Part shown: piece by piece, positions 17,241-26,141 of the stretch
Layout: every line of letters starts with the position of its first letter
Numbering within the stretch: the stretch's first letter is position 1
From: Colwellia sp.
GTDB lineage: Bacteria > Pseudomonadota > Gammaproteobacteria > Enterobacterales > Alteromonadaceae
Assembly: GCA_016765685.1 (NCBI GenBank)
Contig: JAESPR010000088.1
Location: 1-34,224, forward strand
DNA: 34,224 nucleotides
Reading direction: 5' to 3'
The notes under the pieces: model-generated
Told to the model about the DNA's origin: nothing
What the model saw: only the letters and a program-made list of their open reading frames with translations
The model's database searches: none
Made by a program: the position numbers and the translations under genes

Positions 17241-17296
17241 ATATACTCGTGATACTTCAAAATGCTGAAACCTACATTTCGAGGTAACACGAGTAT
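17241..17296. repeat. dispersed intergenic repeat with terminal inverted repeat, before truA
   Basis: ATACTCGTG (17243-17251) is repeated inverted as CACGAGTAT (17288-17296). The first 24 bases (17241-17264) match 21586-21609 before cvpA at 20 of 24 positions, so this is a repeated element and not just a local hairpin. It has no T run and lies 17 bp after fimV. Confidence 0.6.
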
Positions 17297-17383
17297 AAAC
17301 AGGGTTAGCATAATGCTGTAAAATAATAGATAATGCGCCACTTTGTTTTTCTAAACCAGAAATTGGCGTTTTAAGAGGTTTGC

Positions 17384-18166
17384 ATGCGTTATGCGTTGGG
17401 CATCGAATACGATGGTAAAAATTACTGTGGTTGGCAACGACAAAAAAACGTTGTAAGTGTTCAACAAAAACTTGAACAAGCTTTGTCAAAAATTGCTGAT
17501 GAGTCTATCGAAGTGGTTTGTGCTGGCCGTACTGATACTGGTGTAAATGCCACCAATCAAGTTATTCATTTTGAGACGAGTAAAACACGTAAAGAAGTCG
17601 CTTGGACCTTGGGTGTTAATACCCATTTACCGAGTGATATTGCCGTTACTTGGGTTAAAGCGGTTGATGATGATTTTCACGCCCGTTTCAGTGCCACCGC
17701 TCGGCGCTATCGTTATATCATTTATAATAATAAATTGCGCCCTGCTATTTTAAGTTATGGTATTAGCCATTGCCATTACCCCTTAGATGAAAAATTAATG
17801 CACCAAGGTGCTCAACACCTTGTGGGTAAACATAACTTCACCTCGTTTCGCACGGTACATTGTCAATCACATTCGCCAGTTCGCACCATTCACCATTGTG
17901 AAATTACCCGCCAAGGTGAATATATTATTGTCGATATAAAAGCCAATGCTTTTTTGCATCATATGGTGCGAAATATTGTTGGTAGTTTAATGCGTGTTGG
18001 ACAAGCCCAGGCAAGTACTTTGTGGATTAAAGAGGTACTTGAACTTAAAAACCGCTGTTTAGCTGGCGTAACAGCACCCCCAGAAGGTTTATACTTTGTT
18101 GAAGTTGATTACCCAGAGCAGTTTGAACTACCAAAAAGGCCATTTGGACCACTTTTTTTGAATTAA
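17384..18166 (+). CDS. truA: tRNA pseudouridine synthase A (positions 38-40)
   Basis: A 260-residue TruA: it converts U38-U40 of the anticodon stem to pseudouridine, in the cytosol. It opens [20 protein letters not shown], has the catalytic D51 in [31 protein letters not shown] and the [17 protein letters not shown] segment. Length agrees with the family (about 260-270). The start ATG follows AGAGG at a normal distance. In E. coli truA also sits between usg and accD, so the order is conserved apart from inserted fimV. Confidence 0.96.
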   Translation: MRYALGIEYDGKNYCGWQRQKNVVSVQQKLEQALSKIADESIEVVCAGRTDTGVNATNQVIHFETSKTRKEVAWTLGVNTHLPSDIAVTWVKAVDDDFHARFSATARRYRYIIYNNKLRPAILSYGISHCHYPLDEKLMHQGAQHLVGKHNFTSFRTVHCQSHSPVRTIHHCEITRQGEYIIVDIKANAFLHHMVRNIVGSLMRVGQAQASTLWIKEVLELKNRCLAGVTAPPEGLYFVEVDYPEQFELPKRPFGPLFLN

Positions 18167-18262
18167 TGAAGAGGTATCAACAAAACAGACCAGTTTTTTA
18201 TATAAAACATAGGTTAAAGTGTGTTCTAATTCACGGTTGTATTAGCATTCTTTTTGAAATCT

Positions 18263-18292
18263 AACTTTTGTCAGTTTTTTTGACAAAAAGTT
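18263..18292. other. inverted repeat in the truA-accD spacer
   Basis: AACTTTTGTCA (18263-18273) faces TGACAAAAAGTT (18281-18292); they pair with one extra A. The loop is a T run, so it is not a canonical terminator. It lies 35 bp before accD and may belong to its leader or promoter. TTGACA at 18280-18285 has no well-spaced -10. Confidence 0.3.
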
Positions 18293-18327
18293 GATTTATA
18301 TTCGTTGCAATAGGCAAAAATAAAATT

Positions 18328-19182
18328 ATGAGCTGGATTGAAAAAATTCTCCCGAAAGCAAAATCTACACAAAAACGCAATATTCCCGAAGGTGTATGGA
18401 GTAAGTGCTCTTCATGTAATGCCGTACTGTATAAAGTAGAGTTAGACAGACAAATTTCTGTTTGTCCTAAATGTGATCACCACATGCGTATTAGTGCGCG
18501 TAAACGTATTGATAGTTTCCTTGATCAAGATAATCGCCAAGAACTAGGTGAAGAGTTTGAAGCACAAGATATTTTAAAATTTAAAGATAGTAAGCGTTAT
18601 AAAGACCGACTAAGTGCCGCCCGCAAAAATACCGGTGAAAAAGATGCTTTAATCGTTATGAAAGGTGAACTGCACGGTATGCCTATTGTTGTTGCTGCAT
18701 TTGAGTTTGCCTTCTTAGGTGGTTCAATGGCATCGGTTGTTGGTGCTCGTTTTGTTAAAGGTGTGGAATACTGTTTAGAGCACAACTTACCTTTTGTTTG
18801 TTTTTCTGCCAGTGGTGGTGCCCGTATGCAAGAAGCCTTATTTTCATTGATGCAAATGGCAAAAACCAGTGCAGCATTAGCGAAAATGAGTGAAAAAGGT
18901 CTACCTTATGTGTCTGTGCTAACCGACCCAACCATGGGCGGTGTTTCCGCAAGTTTAGCAATGTTAGGCGACATTAATGTTGCTGAGCCAAAGGCATTAA
19001 TTGGTTTTGCCGGACCTCGTGTTATTGAACAAACAGTCCGTGAAAAATTACCGGAAGGTTTTCAGCGCAGTGAGTTCTTATTAGAAAAAGGCGCTATAGA
19101 TATGATTGTTGATCGCCGTAACATGCGAGAAACCTTAGCGCGTATGTTAGCTAAATTTATGAGGCAAGATAGCCCGTTATAA
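18328..19182 (+). CDS. accD: acetyl-CoA carboxylase carboxyltransferase subunit beta
   Basis: A 284-residue subunit of the AccA2D2 carboxyltransferase, which moves the carboxyl group from biotin to acetyl-CoA to give malonyl-CoA. The N-terminal zinc ribbon is complete (C27, C30, C46, C49). The crotonase-fold carboxyltransferase domain follows: [64 protein letters not shown]. Size and start ([10 protein letters not shown]) are typical. It ends 18 bp before folC and the two are likely co-transcribed, as in E. coli. Confidence 0.97.
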   Translation: MSWIEKILPKAKSTQKRNIPEGVWSKCSSCNAVLYKVELDRQISVCPKCDHHMRISARKRIDSFLDQDNRQELGEEFEAQDILKFKDSKRYKDRLSAARKNTGEKDALIVMKGELHGMPIVVAAFEFAFLGGSMASVVGARFVKGVEYCLEHNLPFVCFSASGGARMQEALFSLMQMAKTSAALAKMSEKGLPYVSVLTDPTMGGVSASLAMLGDINVAEPKALIGFAGPRVIEQTVREKLPEGFQRSEFLLEKGAIDMIVDRRNMRETLARMLAKFMRQDSPL

Positions 19183-19200
19183 CTTAATATTAAGCTTATT

Positions 19201-20649
19201 ATGTCAAAGCAGCACAAAAGCCACTCTACAGATTTTAATAGTCTGAACGAGTGGCTTTGTTATTTAGAAACCATTCACAGTAGTGAAATAGACCTAGGCT
19301 TATCTCGCATCAGCCAAGTGGCTAAACGTTTGCACATTGATTTAAGTTTTGCTTGTGTTATTACAGTTGCGGGCACTAATGGCAAAGGTAGCACTTGTGC
19401 TTTTTTAGAAAACGCTTTGCTTGGTGAAACAGTTAGCGGGCAAACATCTTCTGCTCAGATGCAAAAGGTTGCGGTCTATTCATCGCCGCATATTGAACAT
19501 TTTAATGAGCGTTTACGCATTAATAAAAGTGACATTGACTCACCAGCACTGATTAGTGCTTTTAAAAAAATCGAGCTAGCAAGGAAGGAAATCTCGCTGA
19601 GTTATTATGAGTATACTACCCTAGCGGCTTTTTTGGTGCTAATGGCTATTAAGCCAGAGGTAATTATTTTAGAAGTGGGTTTAGGTGGTCGTTTGGATGC
19701 CACCAATATTATTGATGCAGACGTTGCCGTGGTCACCGCAGTAGACCTTGATCATCAAGCCTTTCTTGGTAATGACAGAGAAACTATAGGATTTGAAAAG
19801 GCGGGCATTATGCGCGCTAATCAACACATTATTATTGGTGACCCTAATGCGCCACAATCGGTGTTAAGTTATGCTAAGAAAGTAAATGAAGTTATTGTCG
19901 GCTCGACTCAAAATCAAGCAAACTTAGAACAAGTCGCATTCGAGCAAAGAACACTTAAAATAAAAGTACGGAATAAAGACTTTACCACTCGAACGAAAAA
20001 TGTAGCTGATAATCAAGGTAAAACAACTTGGCAGTGGCAATGTACAAAGGTGAGTGACGATGGTGGTCAAACTGAATTTTTTTTGAATGATTTACAAAGC
20101 ACACATATTCCTCAAGATAATGTTGCTACAGCATTAATGGTACTAAATCAACTTGGTGTAATACTGACGAGTGAAAAAGTTAATACCCTTATTGAACAAA
20201 CCAGAGTTGCGGGTAGAACTGAGTTGTTTAAACGTCATGAGCTACAAAAGGATAGTATCGAGCTTCATTGTGATGTCATGCTTGATGTTGGTCATAACCC
20301 TCATGCAGGGCGGTATTTAGCTCAAAAATTAGTTCAGCTTAAAAGTCAGCATAAATATCGCCGCATCATTGCGGTAGTCGCTATGCTAGCGGATAAAGAT
20401 ATTAGCAATACTTTATCAGCCCTTAGTGAAACCGTTGATGATTGGTATGTTGGCACGTTAGCTGTACCAAGAGCCGCAACATTAGAGCAAATGAGCGCTA
20501 TAGTTACTTCTTTTACAAATGCTATCAATTGCTTTGACAATATTACTCAGGCCTTTAAAATAGCTAATCAAAAAGCAGAGTTGACTGATTTGATTCTTGT
20601 TTTTGGTTCTTTTTATACCGTTGCCGAAATTAGGAAATTATTAATTTAG
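19201..20649 (+). CDS. folC: bifunctional dihydrofolate synthase / folylpolyglutamate synthase
   Basis: A 482-residue Mur-ligase-type ATP enzyme that adds glutamate to dihydropteroate and to folates. The P-loop is VAGTNGKGSTCAFLE (GTNGKGS at 58-64), followed by YSSPHIEHFNERLRIN, the LEVGLGGRLDATN motif, DLDHQAFLGNDRETIGFEKAGIMR, and the C-terminal MLDVGHNPHAGRYLAQKL and FGSFYTVAE. It is longer than E. coli FolC (422), with extra sequence around residues 75-85 and 255-285. It has no strong ribosome site and lies 18 bp behind accD, so translational coupling is likely. Confidence 0.95.
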   Translation: MSKQHKSHSTDFNSLNEWLCYLETIHSSEIDLGLSRISQVAKRLHIDLSFACVITVAGTNGKGSTCAFLENALLGETVSGQTSSAQMQKVAVYSSPHIEHFNERLRINKSDIDSPALISAFKKIELARKEISLSYYEYTTLAAFLVLMAIKPEVIILEVGLGGRLDATNIIDADVAVVTAVDLDHQAFLGNDRETIGFEKAGIMRANQHIIIGDPNAPQSVLSYAKKVNEVIVGSTQNQANLEQVAFEQRTLKIKVRNKDFTTRTKNVADNQGKTTWQWQCTKVSDDGGQTEFFLNDLQSTHIPQDNVATALMVLNQLGVILTSEKVNTLIEQTRVAGRTELFKRHELQKDSIELHCDVMLDVGHNPHAGRYLAQKLVQLKSQHKYRRIIAVVAMLADKDISNTLSALSETVDDWYVGTLAVPRAATLEQMSAIVTSFTNAINCFDNITQAFKIANQKAELTDLILVFGSFYTVAEIRKLLI

Positions 20650-20680
20650 TTTAATAAAGCTGCTACGCATCTTTATAAGT

Positions 20681-20699
20681 GTCACTACGTGACGTTTTT
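20681..20699 (+). terminator. possible weak terminator after folC
   Basis: GTCAC-tac-GTGAC (20681-20693) is a 5-bp hairpin followed by GTTTTT. It lies 31 bp past the folC stop. The short stem makes termination uncertain. Confidence 0.4.
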
Positions 20700-20708
20700 C
20701 GGGTTTAA

Positions 20709-20822
20709 TTCCCCGCCGCTTGCAGCGTTATATTGGTACTTTATAAGCGAAGCTATACGTAATAAAATACCCCGCTTCACGCAGTGAAGGCGAGCCTAGG
20801 CGAGAAGGCTTGCCTCGGGGAA
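20709..20822. repeat. REP-like, GC-rich palindromic element before dedD
   Basis: TTCCCCG (20709-20715) and CGGGGAA (20816-20822) are inverted ends. Inside are CTTCAC-gca-GTGAAG (20775-20789), the palindrome GCCTAGGC (20794-20801), and AGGCGAGCCT facing AGGCTTGCCT (20788-20797, 20806-20815; one mismatch). The right half is much richer in GC than its surroundings. It has the look of an extragenic palindromic repeat, but copy number cannot be judged from one window. Confidence 0.55.
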
Positions 20823-20856
20823 GTTTATTTGCACCTTAAGTTACTTGGAGTATTAC

Positions 20857-21537
20857 TTGTCTACACCGTTTCAAAACCGCCTTGTGGGTACTATTATTGT
20901 TGCCGCAGCCGTCATCATTTTTTTACCTGATGTACTTGATGGCAAGAAAAAGTCTAATCAAACTGAATTTGATGCTATCCCTAATGCGCCAATATTTACC
21001 GGAAAAATGACTAAAAAGCCCTTTCCAGAAAAAAAATTGGTATTAAAAGAGAAAACTACTGCTGTTAACGAACATCCCCAAGATGAGCAGTTATTCGCTA
21101 GCAATCACGCTAGCGCAGAAAAACTTATGGACAAAGCTACCAATAAAACCGGTAATATTAATGGTCAAAAGACAAAAGTTACCCCTGCAACTAAAGCAAA
21201 AAAAATACCGTCAAAGAGTGGTTCAAACGCTAAACAAAGCTCAGCTATCAAAAAACCAGTATTGGGCCATCAACCAGTTAAAGCCATGAATAAAGAGGCT
21301 TGGGTTATTCAGTTAGGTAGCTTTAAACATAAAAGTAATGTGGCTGAATTAGTCGCAAAATTAAAAAACAAGGGTTATACCGTATTCACTAAACCAATTA
21401 AAACCAAACAAGGCACGTTAACAAAAGTTTTTATAGGCCCTGAATTAATCAAAACGTCCTTGATCAAAAAACTACCAGCGTTGAAAAAATTAACGAATGT
21501 ACAGGGTAAAATTGCCCGTTTTTACCCGACAAAATAA
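20857..21537 (+). CDS. dedD: SPOR-domain cell-division protein DedD
   Basis: A 226-residue inner-membrane protein that binds denuded septal peptidoglycan and assists cell division. I start at the TTG at 20857: GGAG at 20847-20850 lies six bases upstream, and the resulting STPFQNRLVGTIIVAAAVII matches E. coli DedD (ASKFQNRLVGTIVLVALGVI). A membrane helix covers residues about 8-25, then LPDVLDGKKK. A lysine-rich linker runs to about 145. The SPOR domain (AWVIQLGSFKHKSNVAELVAKLKNKGYTV, then TKVFIGPEL) fills the C-terminus. The position between folC and cvpA is as in E. coli. Confidence 0.93.
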   Translation: MSTPFQNRLVGTIIVAAAVIIFLPDVLDGKKKSNQTEFDAIPNAPIFTGKMTKKPFPEKKLVLKEKTTAVNEHPQDEQLFASNHASAEKLMDKATNKTGNINGQKTKVTPATKAKKIPSKSGSNAKQSSAIKKPVLGHQPVKAMNKEAWVIQLGSFKHKSNVAELVAKLKNKGYTVFTKPIKTKQGTLTKVFIGPELIKTSLIKKLPALKKLTNVQGKIARFYPTK

Positions 21538-21585
21538 ATGAAAAATTTAGGCATTTGCATTTTTATTCTGGTAGAATGCGCGCCA

Positions 21586-21609
21586 TTATACTCATGATAT
21601 TTCAACATG
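21586..21609. repeat. second copy of the truA-upstream repeat, before cvpA
   Basis: TTATACTCATGATATTTCAACATG matches 17241-17264 at 20 of 24 positions. Here the inverted right end is not recognisable, so this copy looks partial or decayed. It lies 50 bp before cvpA. Confidence 0.5.
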
Positions 21610-21658
21610 TCTGTTTCAGGACTATTGAGCAATTCATGTTCAAAGAGAAACTTAAATT

Positions 21659-22141
21659 ATGGTTTGGATAGATTATGCCATTTTGGCAGTAATAGGGTTA
21701 TCGACACTAATTAGTTTGGTACGAGGTTTCGTTAAAGAAGCAGTATCATTAATTATTTGGATCAGTGCTTTTGTTATTGCCAGTACTTTTTACGCCAATC
21801 TAGCTAATCTTCTAACCAATATCTCCGATCAATTCTTACGCAATGCCGCCGCAAGCGCGATTTTATTTATAGCCACCTTAGTACTAGGCGCTTTAGTTAA
21901 CTACCTTATTGGGCAGTTAGTAAGTAAAACAGGGCTATCGGGTACAGATCGTGTTTTAGGCTTAGTATTTGGTGCTTTACGTGGCGTATTAATAATCAGT
22001 GCGGTGCTATTCTTTATGGATGCTTTTACTGGTGCAGCGCTAAGCGATTGGTGGAAAAGCTCACAATTAATACCTGAGTTCAGATTAGTAGTTGAATGGT
22101 TTTTTGAATATCTCAAGCAATCATCAAGTTTTTTAACTTAG
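21659..22141 (+). CDS. cvpA: CvpA family membrane protein
   Basis: A 160-residue inner-membrane protein with four hydrophobic helices (about 5-20, 27-46, 63-85 and 100-122). Diagnostic segments are [34 protein letters not shown], and [20 protein letters not shown]. CvpA was named for colicin V export and is linked to envelope stress resistance; its biochemical role is not settled. It precedes purF by 47 bp, the same pairing as in E. coli, suggesting one transcript. I see no convincing PurR box upstream. Confidence 0.93.
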   Translation: MVWIDYAILAVIGLSTLISLVRGFVKEAVSLIIWISAFVIASTFYANLANLLTNISDQFLRNAAASAILFIATLVLGALVNYLIGQLVSKTGLSGTDRVLGLVFGALRGVLIISAVLFFMDAFTGAALSDWWKSSQLIPEFRLVVEWFFEYLKQSSSFLT

Positions 22142-22188
22142 TGTTCATTATCAAATTTTTTACTTAAGTTCCAAACGGAGAAAAATTC

Positions 22189-23706
22189 ATGTGTGGTATT
22201 GTTGGTATTGTTGGTAAAACGCCGGTTAATCAATTTTTGTATGACGGATTAACCGTGTTACAGCATCGCGGACAAGATGCAGCGGGTATTGTTACTATTC
22301 ATGACAATATGTTTCGCTTAAGAAAGGGCAATGGTTTAGTTAAAGATGTCTTTCATACTCGTCATATGATGCGTTTACAAGGCAATATAGGTATTGGCCA
22401 TGTGCGTTATCCTACTGCGGGTACTTCTAGTTCGTCTGAAGCACAACCTTTTTATGCTAACTCACCCTACGGAATATCTTTAGCCCATAATGGTAATTTG
22501 ACCAATGCCGAAGAGTTGAAAGTTTGGCTAAATACTGAAGCGCGTCGTCATGTTAATACCACCTCTGATTCTGAGCTACTTTTAAATATTTTAGGTCATG
22601 AATTACAGCAAAATACTAATGTATCGTTAACACCCGATGATGTTTTTACCGCTATTGCTAATGTGCACAAACGTGTGCGTGGAGCTTACGCTACTGTCGC
22701 TTTAATCGTTGGCTACGGCATGGTTGCTTTTCGTGACCCCAATGGTATTCGACCGTTAGTTTTTGGTAAGCGTGAAACACAAAATGGTATCGAATATATG
22801 GTTGCTTCTGAGTCGGTAGCGCTTGATGCCTGTTCATTTAATTTTGTCCGTGATATCGCTCCAGGTGAGGCGATATTTTTCTCTGGAAATGGCCAAATAC
22901 ATAGTCAACAATGCTCAGAAAACCCTATTTATAGCCCTTGTATATTTGAATTTGTCTATTTTGCTAGACCAGATTCAACCATAGATAAAATGTCTGTTTA
23001 TGCCTCTCGTGTTGAGATGGGCACTAAACTTGGCGAGAAAATTGCCAAAGAATGGGACGATATTGACATTGATGTTGTTATACCAATTCCCGAGACTTCA
23101 TGTGAGATAGCGTTGCAAATTGCACAGCAATTAGATTTACCTTACCGTCAAGGTTTTGTCAAAAATCGTTATATTGGCCGTACCTTTATTATGCCGGGTC
23201 AAGAACAGCGTAAAAAATCTGTTCGTCAAAAGCTCAATGCTATCAGTGCAGAATTTAAAGGTAAAAATGTTTTATTGGTCGATGATTCCATAGTGCGCGG
23301 TACTACCTCAGAGCAAATTATTGAAATGGCGCGTGCTTCGGGTGCTAAAAAAGTTTACTTTGCTTCTGCCGCACCTGAAGTGCGTTTTCCTAATGTTTAT
23401 GGTATTGATATGCCAAGTGCTAATGAATTGATAGCTCATGGTCGTGATGTTGATGATATTTGTGATTTAATTGGTGCTGACAAACTAATCTTTCAATCGA
23501 TAGACGATTTAGTTGCCGCAGTTAAAATGGGCAATCCTGATATTAAATATTTTGATACCTCGGTATTTGATGGAAAATACGTTACCAATGATATAGATAG
23601 CGCTTATTTAGAAAGGTTAGATGCATTAAGAAATAATGGTAGTAAGGAAGCGTCTGACAAAAATGCCGATTCAATAATTGATATGCACAATGAAGGCGCG
23701 GAATAG
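22189..23706 (+). CDS. purF: amidophosphoribosyltransferase
   Basis: A 505-residue enzyme for the first committed step of purine synthesis: PRPP plus glutamine to phosphoribosylamine. After Met removal, the N-terminal Cys of MCGIVGIVG is the glutaminase nucleophile. [21 protein letters not shown] and HNGNLTN mark the amidotransferase half. The PRTase half has [13 protein letters not shown], the [14 protein letters not shown] segment and the PRPP loop [13 protein letters not shown] (about 362-374). The start has GGAG nearby. A strong bidirectional terminator lies 34 bp after the stop. Confidence 0.97.
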   Translation: MCGIVGIVGKTPVNQFLYDGLTVLQHRGQDAAGIVTIHDNMFRLRKGNGLVKDVFHTRHMMRLQGNIGIGHVRYPTAGTSSSSEAQPFYANSPYGISLAHNGNLTNAEELKVWLNTEARRHVNTTSDSELLLNILGHELQQNTNVSLTPDDVFTAIANVHKRVRGAYATVALIVGYGMVAFRDPNGIRPLVFGKRETQNGIEYMVASESVALDACSFNFVRDIAPGEAIFFSGNGQIHSQQCSENPIYSPCIFEFVYFARPDSTIDKMSVYASRVEMGTKLGEKIAKEWDDIDIDVVIPIPETSCEIALQIAQQLDLPYRQGFVKNRYIGRTFIMPGQEQRKKSVRQKLNAISAEFKGKNVLLVDDSIVRGTTSEQIIEMARASGAKKVYFASAAPEVRFPNVYGIDMPSANELIAHGRDVDDICDLIGADKLIFQSIDDLVAAVKMGNPDIKYFDTSVFDGKYVTNDIDSAYLERLDALRNNGSKEASDKNADSIIDMHNEGAE

Positions 23707-23740
23707 CAGCCTAAGTAAAAGGCTTTAAGTTGAAGATAAA

Positions 23741-23777
23741 AAAATGACGCTATTTCTTTTGAAATAGCGTCATTTTT
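23741..23777. terminator. bidirectional terminator between purF and the convergent Yip1 gene
   Basis: AAAATGACGCTATTTC (23741-23756) pairs perfectly over 16 bp with GAAATAGCGTCATTTT (23761-23776) around a TTTT loop. T runs flank it on both strands, so it can end purF and the leftward 23806-24405 gene. Confidence 0.93.
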
Positions 23778-23805
23778 ACTTATAGCTTATATCTTACCGC
23801 TTTAT

Positions 23806-24405
23806 TTAGGATACATACTCAGGTCCAAAACCCGAAGTCCACATAATCGCACTGATTGCCATAATACTTACGAGCAACACTAAACCACAAGTGACAACTG
23901 AACTTGAATAAATAAAGCCTTTTTCTTCTGGAATATTCATCATTATAGGCACGCCAGAATACAATAAGTACACGGAATAACAAACCGCCGCAAGTCCTGC
24001 TAAGGTAACAAACCAAAGTACTGGATACAATGCCACCACACCCACCATTAACATAGGTGTTGCGGTATAAGCCGCAAGTTCTAGTGACTGAATAAAGCTT
24101 GGTTTAGAGTCAAAGGTTTTTGCCATCCACTGAATTAAATATGCCAATGCGAAAACCCCACTAACTAAAGCAAAATACATAGCAATAGCCATGAATTGTG
24201 CACTACTTTGGCTTATTTTTATCGGCTCTCCAACACCTATTGTCCAACCTATGTGCGCTGCGGCATAATAGCCACAAATAGCTGGAATTAATGCTACGAC
24301 TAAAACATGCATCAAACTATATATCAAACTTTCGTGTCGTTTTTCAATAGTTTGCCATTCGTCTTTTGGGTGAGCGTATAATCCCCAAATATGATTTAAT
24401 ATCAT
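23806..24405 (-). CDS. Yip1/YohC-like multi-pass membrane protein
   Basis: A 199-residue inner-membrane protein of the Yip1 (DUF1282) type. It opens MILNHIWGLYAHPKDEWQTI, a characteristic start of this family in gammaproteobacteria (NPKxxWxxI), followed by five hydrophobic helices (about 28-47, 72-92, 107-127, 128-148 and 168-190). The segment SLELAAYTATPMLMVGVVALYP fits the family. AGAGGAAG precedes the ATG. The role in bacteria is unknown. It stands alone, convergent with purF. I see no gene in 24406-24692. Confidence 0.8.
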   Translation of the reverse strand: MILNHIWGLYAHPKDEWQTIEKRHESLIYSLMHVLVVALIPAICGYYAAAHIGWTIGVGEPIKISQSSAQFMAIAMYFALVSGVFALAYLIQWMAKTFDSKPSFIQSLELAAYTATPMLMVGVVALYPVLWFVTLAGLAAVCYSVYLLYSGVPIMMNIPEEKGFIYSSSVVTCGLVLLVSIMAISAIMWTSGFGPEYVS

Positions 24406-24692
24406 AAAAACTTCCTCTTACAGTCCCCAAACAAACATTTAGCAGATTTTTAAATATGATTGTTTTTTTGCTAAATAAACGTTCGACATTAATAACCTTA
24501 TGTCGATACCCTATTTATGAGAGATGGCCGAGCATTCGTCAAGACATGATTGATAAACAGGTGGGAAAACATGAAAATAAATTGTTTTTATATTCAAAAT
24601 AAATAAAAATGATTCTTCTTATCCTTTTTTGCTATAAAAAGACAAATTATTATTGTTAAACATGGCGAGGCGATTTTTAGTGATTTAACAAA

Positions 24693-24983
24693 CTAAGCAA
24701 CTTTCACTCTCACTACTCTCATTATTTCAATGTCAAAACCGGCAATGGTTTCATTGTCGGTATAATAAGTAATATTAATTCGCGCACCTTGCAAATTTTT
24801 ATATAATTTCTTTCGTTTATATTTAAAAGGTACATCAACATTATCAAGCATAAGGGTGTTTAAAAACCAATCATTTGACTCTCGTTGTATATGAGAAACA
24901 ACTTTAATATTTTCAGTGTGAATCAATTTTTGGTGCTGCTCAATCAATTGTTTACTAGGATTTTTTTTTGGTGAAGTTGCCAT
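24693..24983 (-). CDS. uncharacterised 96-residue protein paired with miaE
   Basis: A small, basic, soluble protein. The N-terminal 25 residues are polar and probably disordered (ATSPKKNPSKQLIEQHQKLI); the rest alternates hydrophobic and polar residues like a beta-rich fold (NDWFLNTLMLDNVDVPFKYKR, INITYYTDNETIAGFDIEIMRVVRVKVA). The LMLDNVDVPFKYKRKKLYK and C-terminal FDIEIMRVVRV segments look conserved in style. I do not recognise a named domain. It starts 23 bp after the miaE stop on the same strand, so it is likely co-transcribed with it. No membrane segment or catalytic motif is evident. Confidence 0.65.
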   Translation of the reverse strand: MATSPKKNPSKQLIEQHQKLIHTENIKVVSHIQRESNDWFLNTLMLDNVDVPFKYKRKKLYKNLQGARINITYYTDNETIAGFDIEIMRVVRVKVA

Positions 24984-25006
24984 AGTTTAACCGATTTCAG
25001 TAAAAG

Positions 25007-25804
25007 TTAAGTGATCGTTAAATTATTAGTTGGATTACCACTATGAAATTTAAAATCATCATCGGGTGTGCTGATTAGTTCAGCTTCAATTTTGCCAAAA
25101 TATTCAAGACGTTCTTTTATATCTCTATCATCGCCTGCTACTTGTGCAGCCAACGCTAAATAATCTTGATAATGGCGAGCCTCTGAACGAAGTAATGAGA
25201 CATAAAACTTGTTTAAATCATTATCTAATAATGGAGCTAGTTTAGCAAAACGTTCACATGAGCGAGCTTCTATATACGCCCCAATGATTAATTTATCAAT
25301 TAACGCCTCAGGTTCATACGTACGAACGTGCGTTAGCAGCCCTTTAGCATAACGACCTGCGGTTATATTTTGATACTCAATTCCTCGTTGGGTCATAATT
25401 TCTAGCACTTGATAAAAATGGTGCAACTCCTCCTTAATTAACAAGATCATTTTATCAACTAAGTCTTGAGTAAATGATAATGGTATTTTATTAGGTGTGG
25501 CTTTGAGCAAGATAGATTTTGATAACTTAGGTGTTTGACCAAGGCTAGCAAGATCACCCTGTTTTTTATAAATAAAGTCTTCGTATGGCTTGAACCAAGC
25601 TAGTAACTCTTTACTACTACTTTTATCTATTGCATATTTTCGAATTAAAAATAGTGCACTTTGCCCTGCTTTTAACTCACAAATGAGATGATCAATTAAG
25701 ATAATAGGCAAGTTCTCAGGCTTCTTAGCCTCTTCAATCCACGCTTGAGGTGTTTCACACTTTAAAAAAGATAAGATTGGCGCTAATAATTGCGTAGTCG
25801 ACAT
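25007..25804 (-). CDS. miaE: tRNA-(ms2io6A37)-hydroxylase
   Basis: A 265-residue non-haem di-iron monooxygenase that hydroxylates the isopentenyl group of ms2i6A37 in tRNA. The four-helix di-iron ligands are visible: E43 in ICELKAGQSA, E126 and H129 in the first ExxH (EELHHF), E179 in YIEARSCERF, and E208 with H211 in the second ExxH (SEARHYQDY). Length fits the family. The ATG at 25804 has only a weak GAAG upstream. The small 96-residue gene follows directly. It faces away from the chemoreceptor gene. Confidence 0.93.
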   Translation of the reverse strand: MSTTQLLAPILSFLKCETPQAWIEEAKKPENLPIILIDHLICELKAGQSALFLIRKYAIDKSSSKELLAWFKPYEDFIYKKQGDLASLGQTPKLSKSILLKATPNKIPLSFTQDLVDKMILLIKEELHHFYQVLEIMTQRGIEYQNITAGRYAKGLLTHVRTYEPEALIDKLIIGAYIEARSCERFAKLAPLLDNDLNKFYVSLLRSEARHYQDYLALAAQVAGDDRDIKERLEYFGKIEAELISTPDDDFKFHSGNPTNNLTIT

Positions 25805-25928
25805 TTGGAGATGTTCTTCGCGATAAATAATAAGTAATGATTGATTTTATCATACCCTTATTAAGAATTACCCCGCTATTTTCAGAGAGAGTTAAATACT
25901 AATTAATATGCTCAAATAAATAACAATG

Positions 25929-25950
25929 AAAAAAGGCGGATAAATCCGCC
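25929..25950 (-). terminator. orphan hairpin terminator oriented leftward
   Basis: GGCGGA (25935-25940) and TCCGCC (25945-25950) form a GC-rich hairpin with a 4-base loop; on the minus strand it is followed at once by six T (25929-25934). It lies between two divergent genes (miaE and the chemoreceptor), where no gene is left to terminate. The rest of the 336-bp spacer 25805-26140 shows no recognisable gene. Confidence 0.6.
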
Positions 25951-26103
25951 CTTATTTTATGAAGAACACGCAATATTTAGGCTTGCTTGGTATTCGTCAT
26001 TAGGTACTAGCTATTCTTATGATAACTAGGGAGTCTGAATTAACTTGGCTAGATCAATTTGTTAAAAGTGATAAGTCGTTAAATAGTTAATTAGTGTCTA
26101 TAG

Positions 26104-26141
26104 TTAGAGGAGTTTTTCGAAAAATCATAGGAATCCTCTGA
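26104..26141 (+). promoter_or_regulatory. leader hairpin that could mask the chemoreceptor start
   Basis: AGAGGA (26106-26111) is complementary to TCCTCT (26134-26139), and the pairing can extend by a G-T wobble to the A of the ATG. The loop holds the palindrome TTTTTCGAAAAA and the likely ribosome site AGGA (26129-26132). Pairing would put the start codon at the edge of a stem. Confidence 0.35.

Noticed and set aside
18280-18302. TTGACA and TATATT before accD as a sigma-70 promoter
   Set aside because: The spacing between the boxes is only 11 bp, too short for a working promoter.
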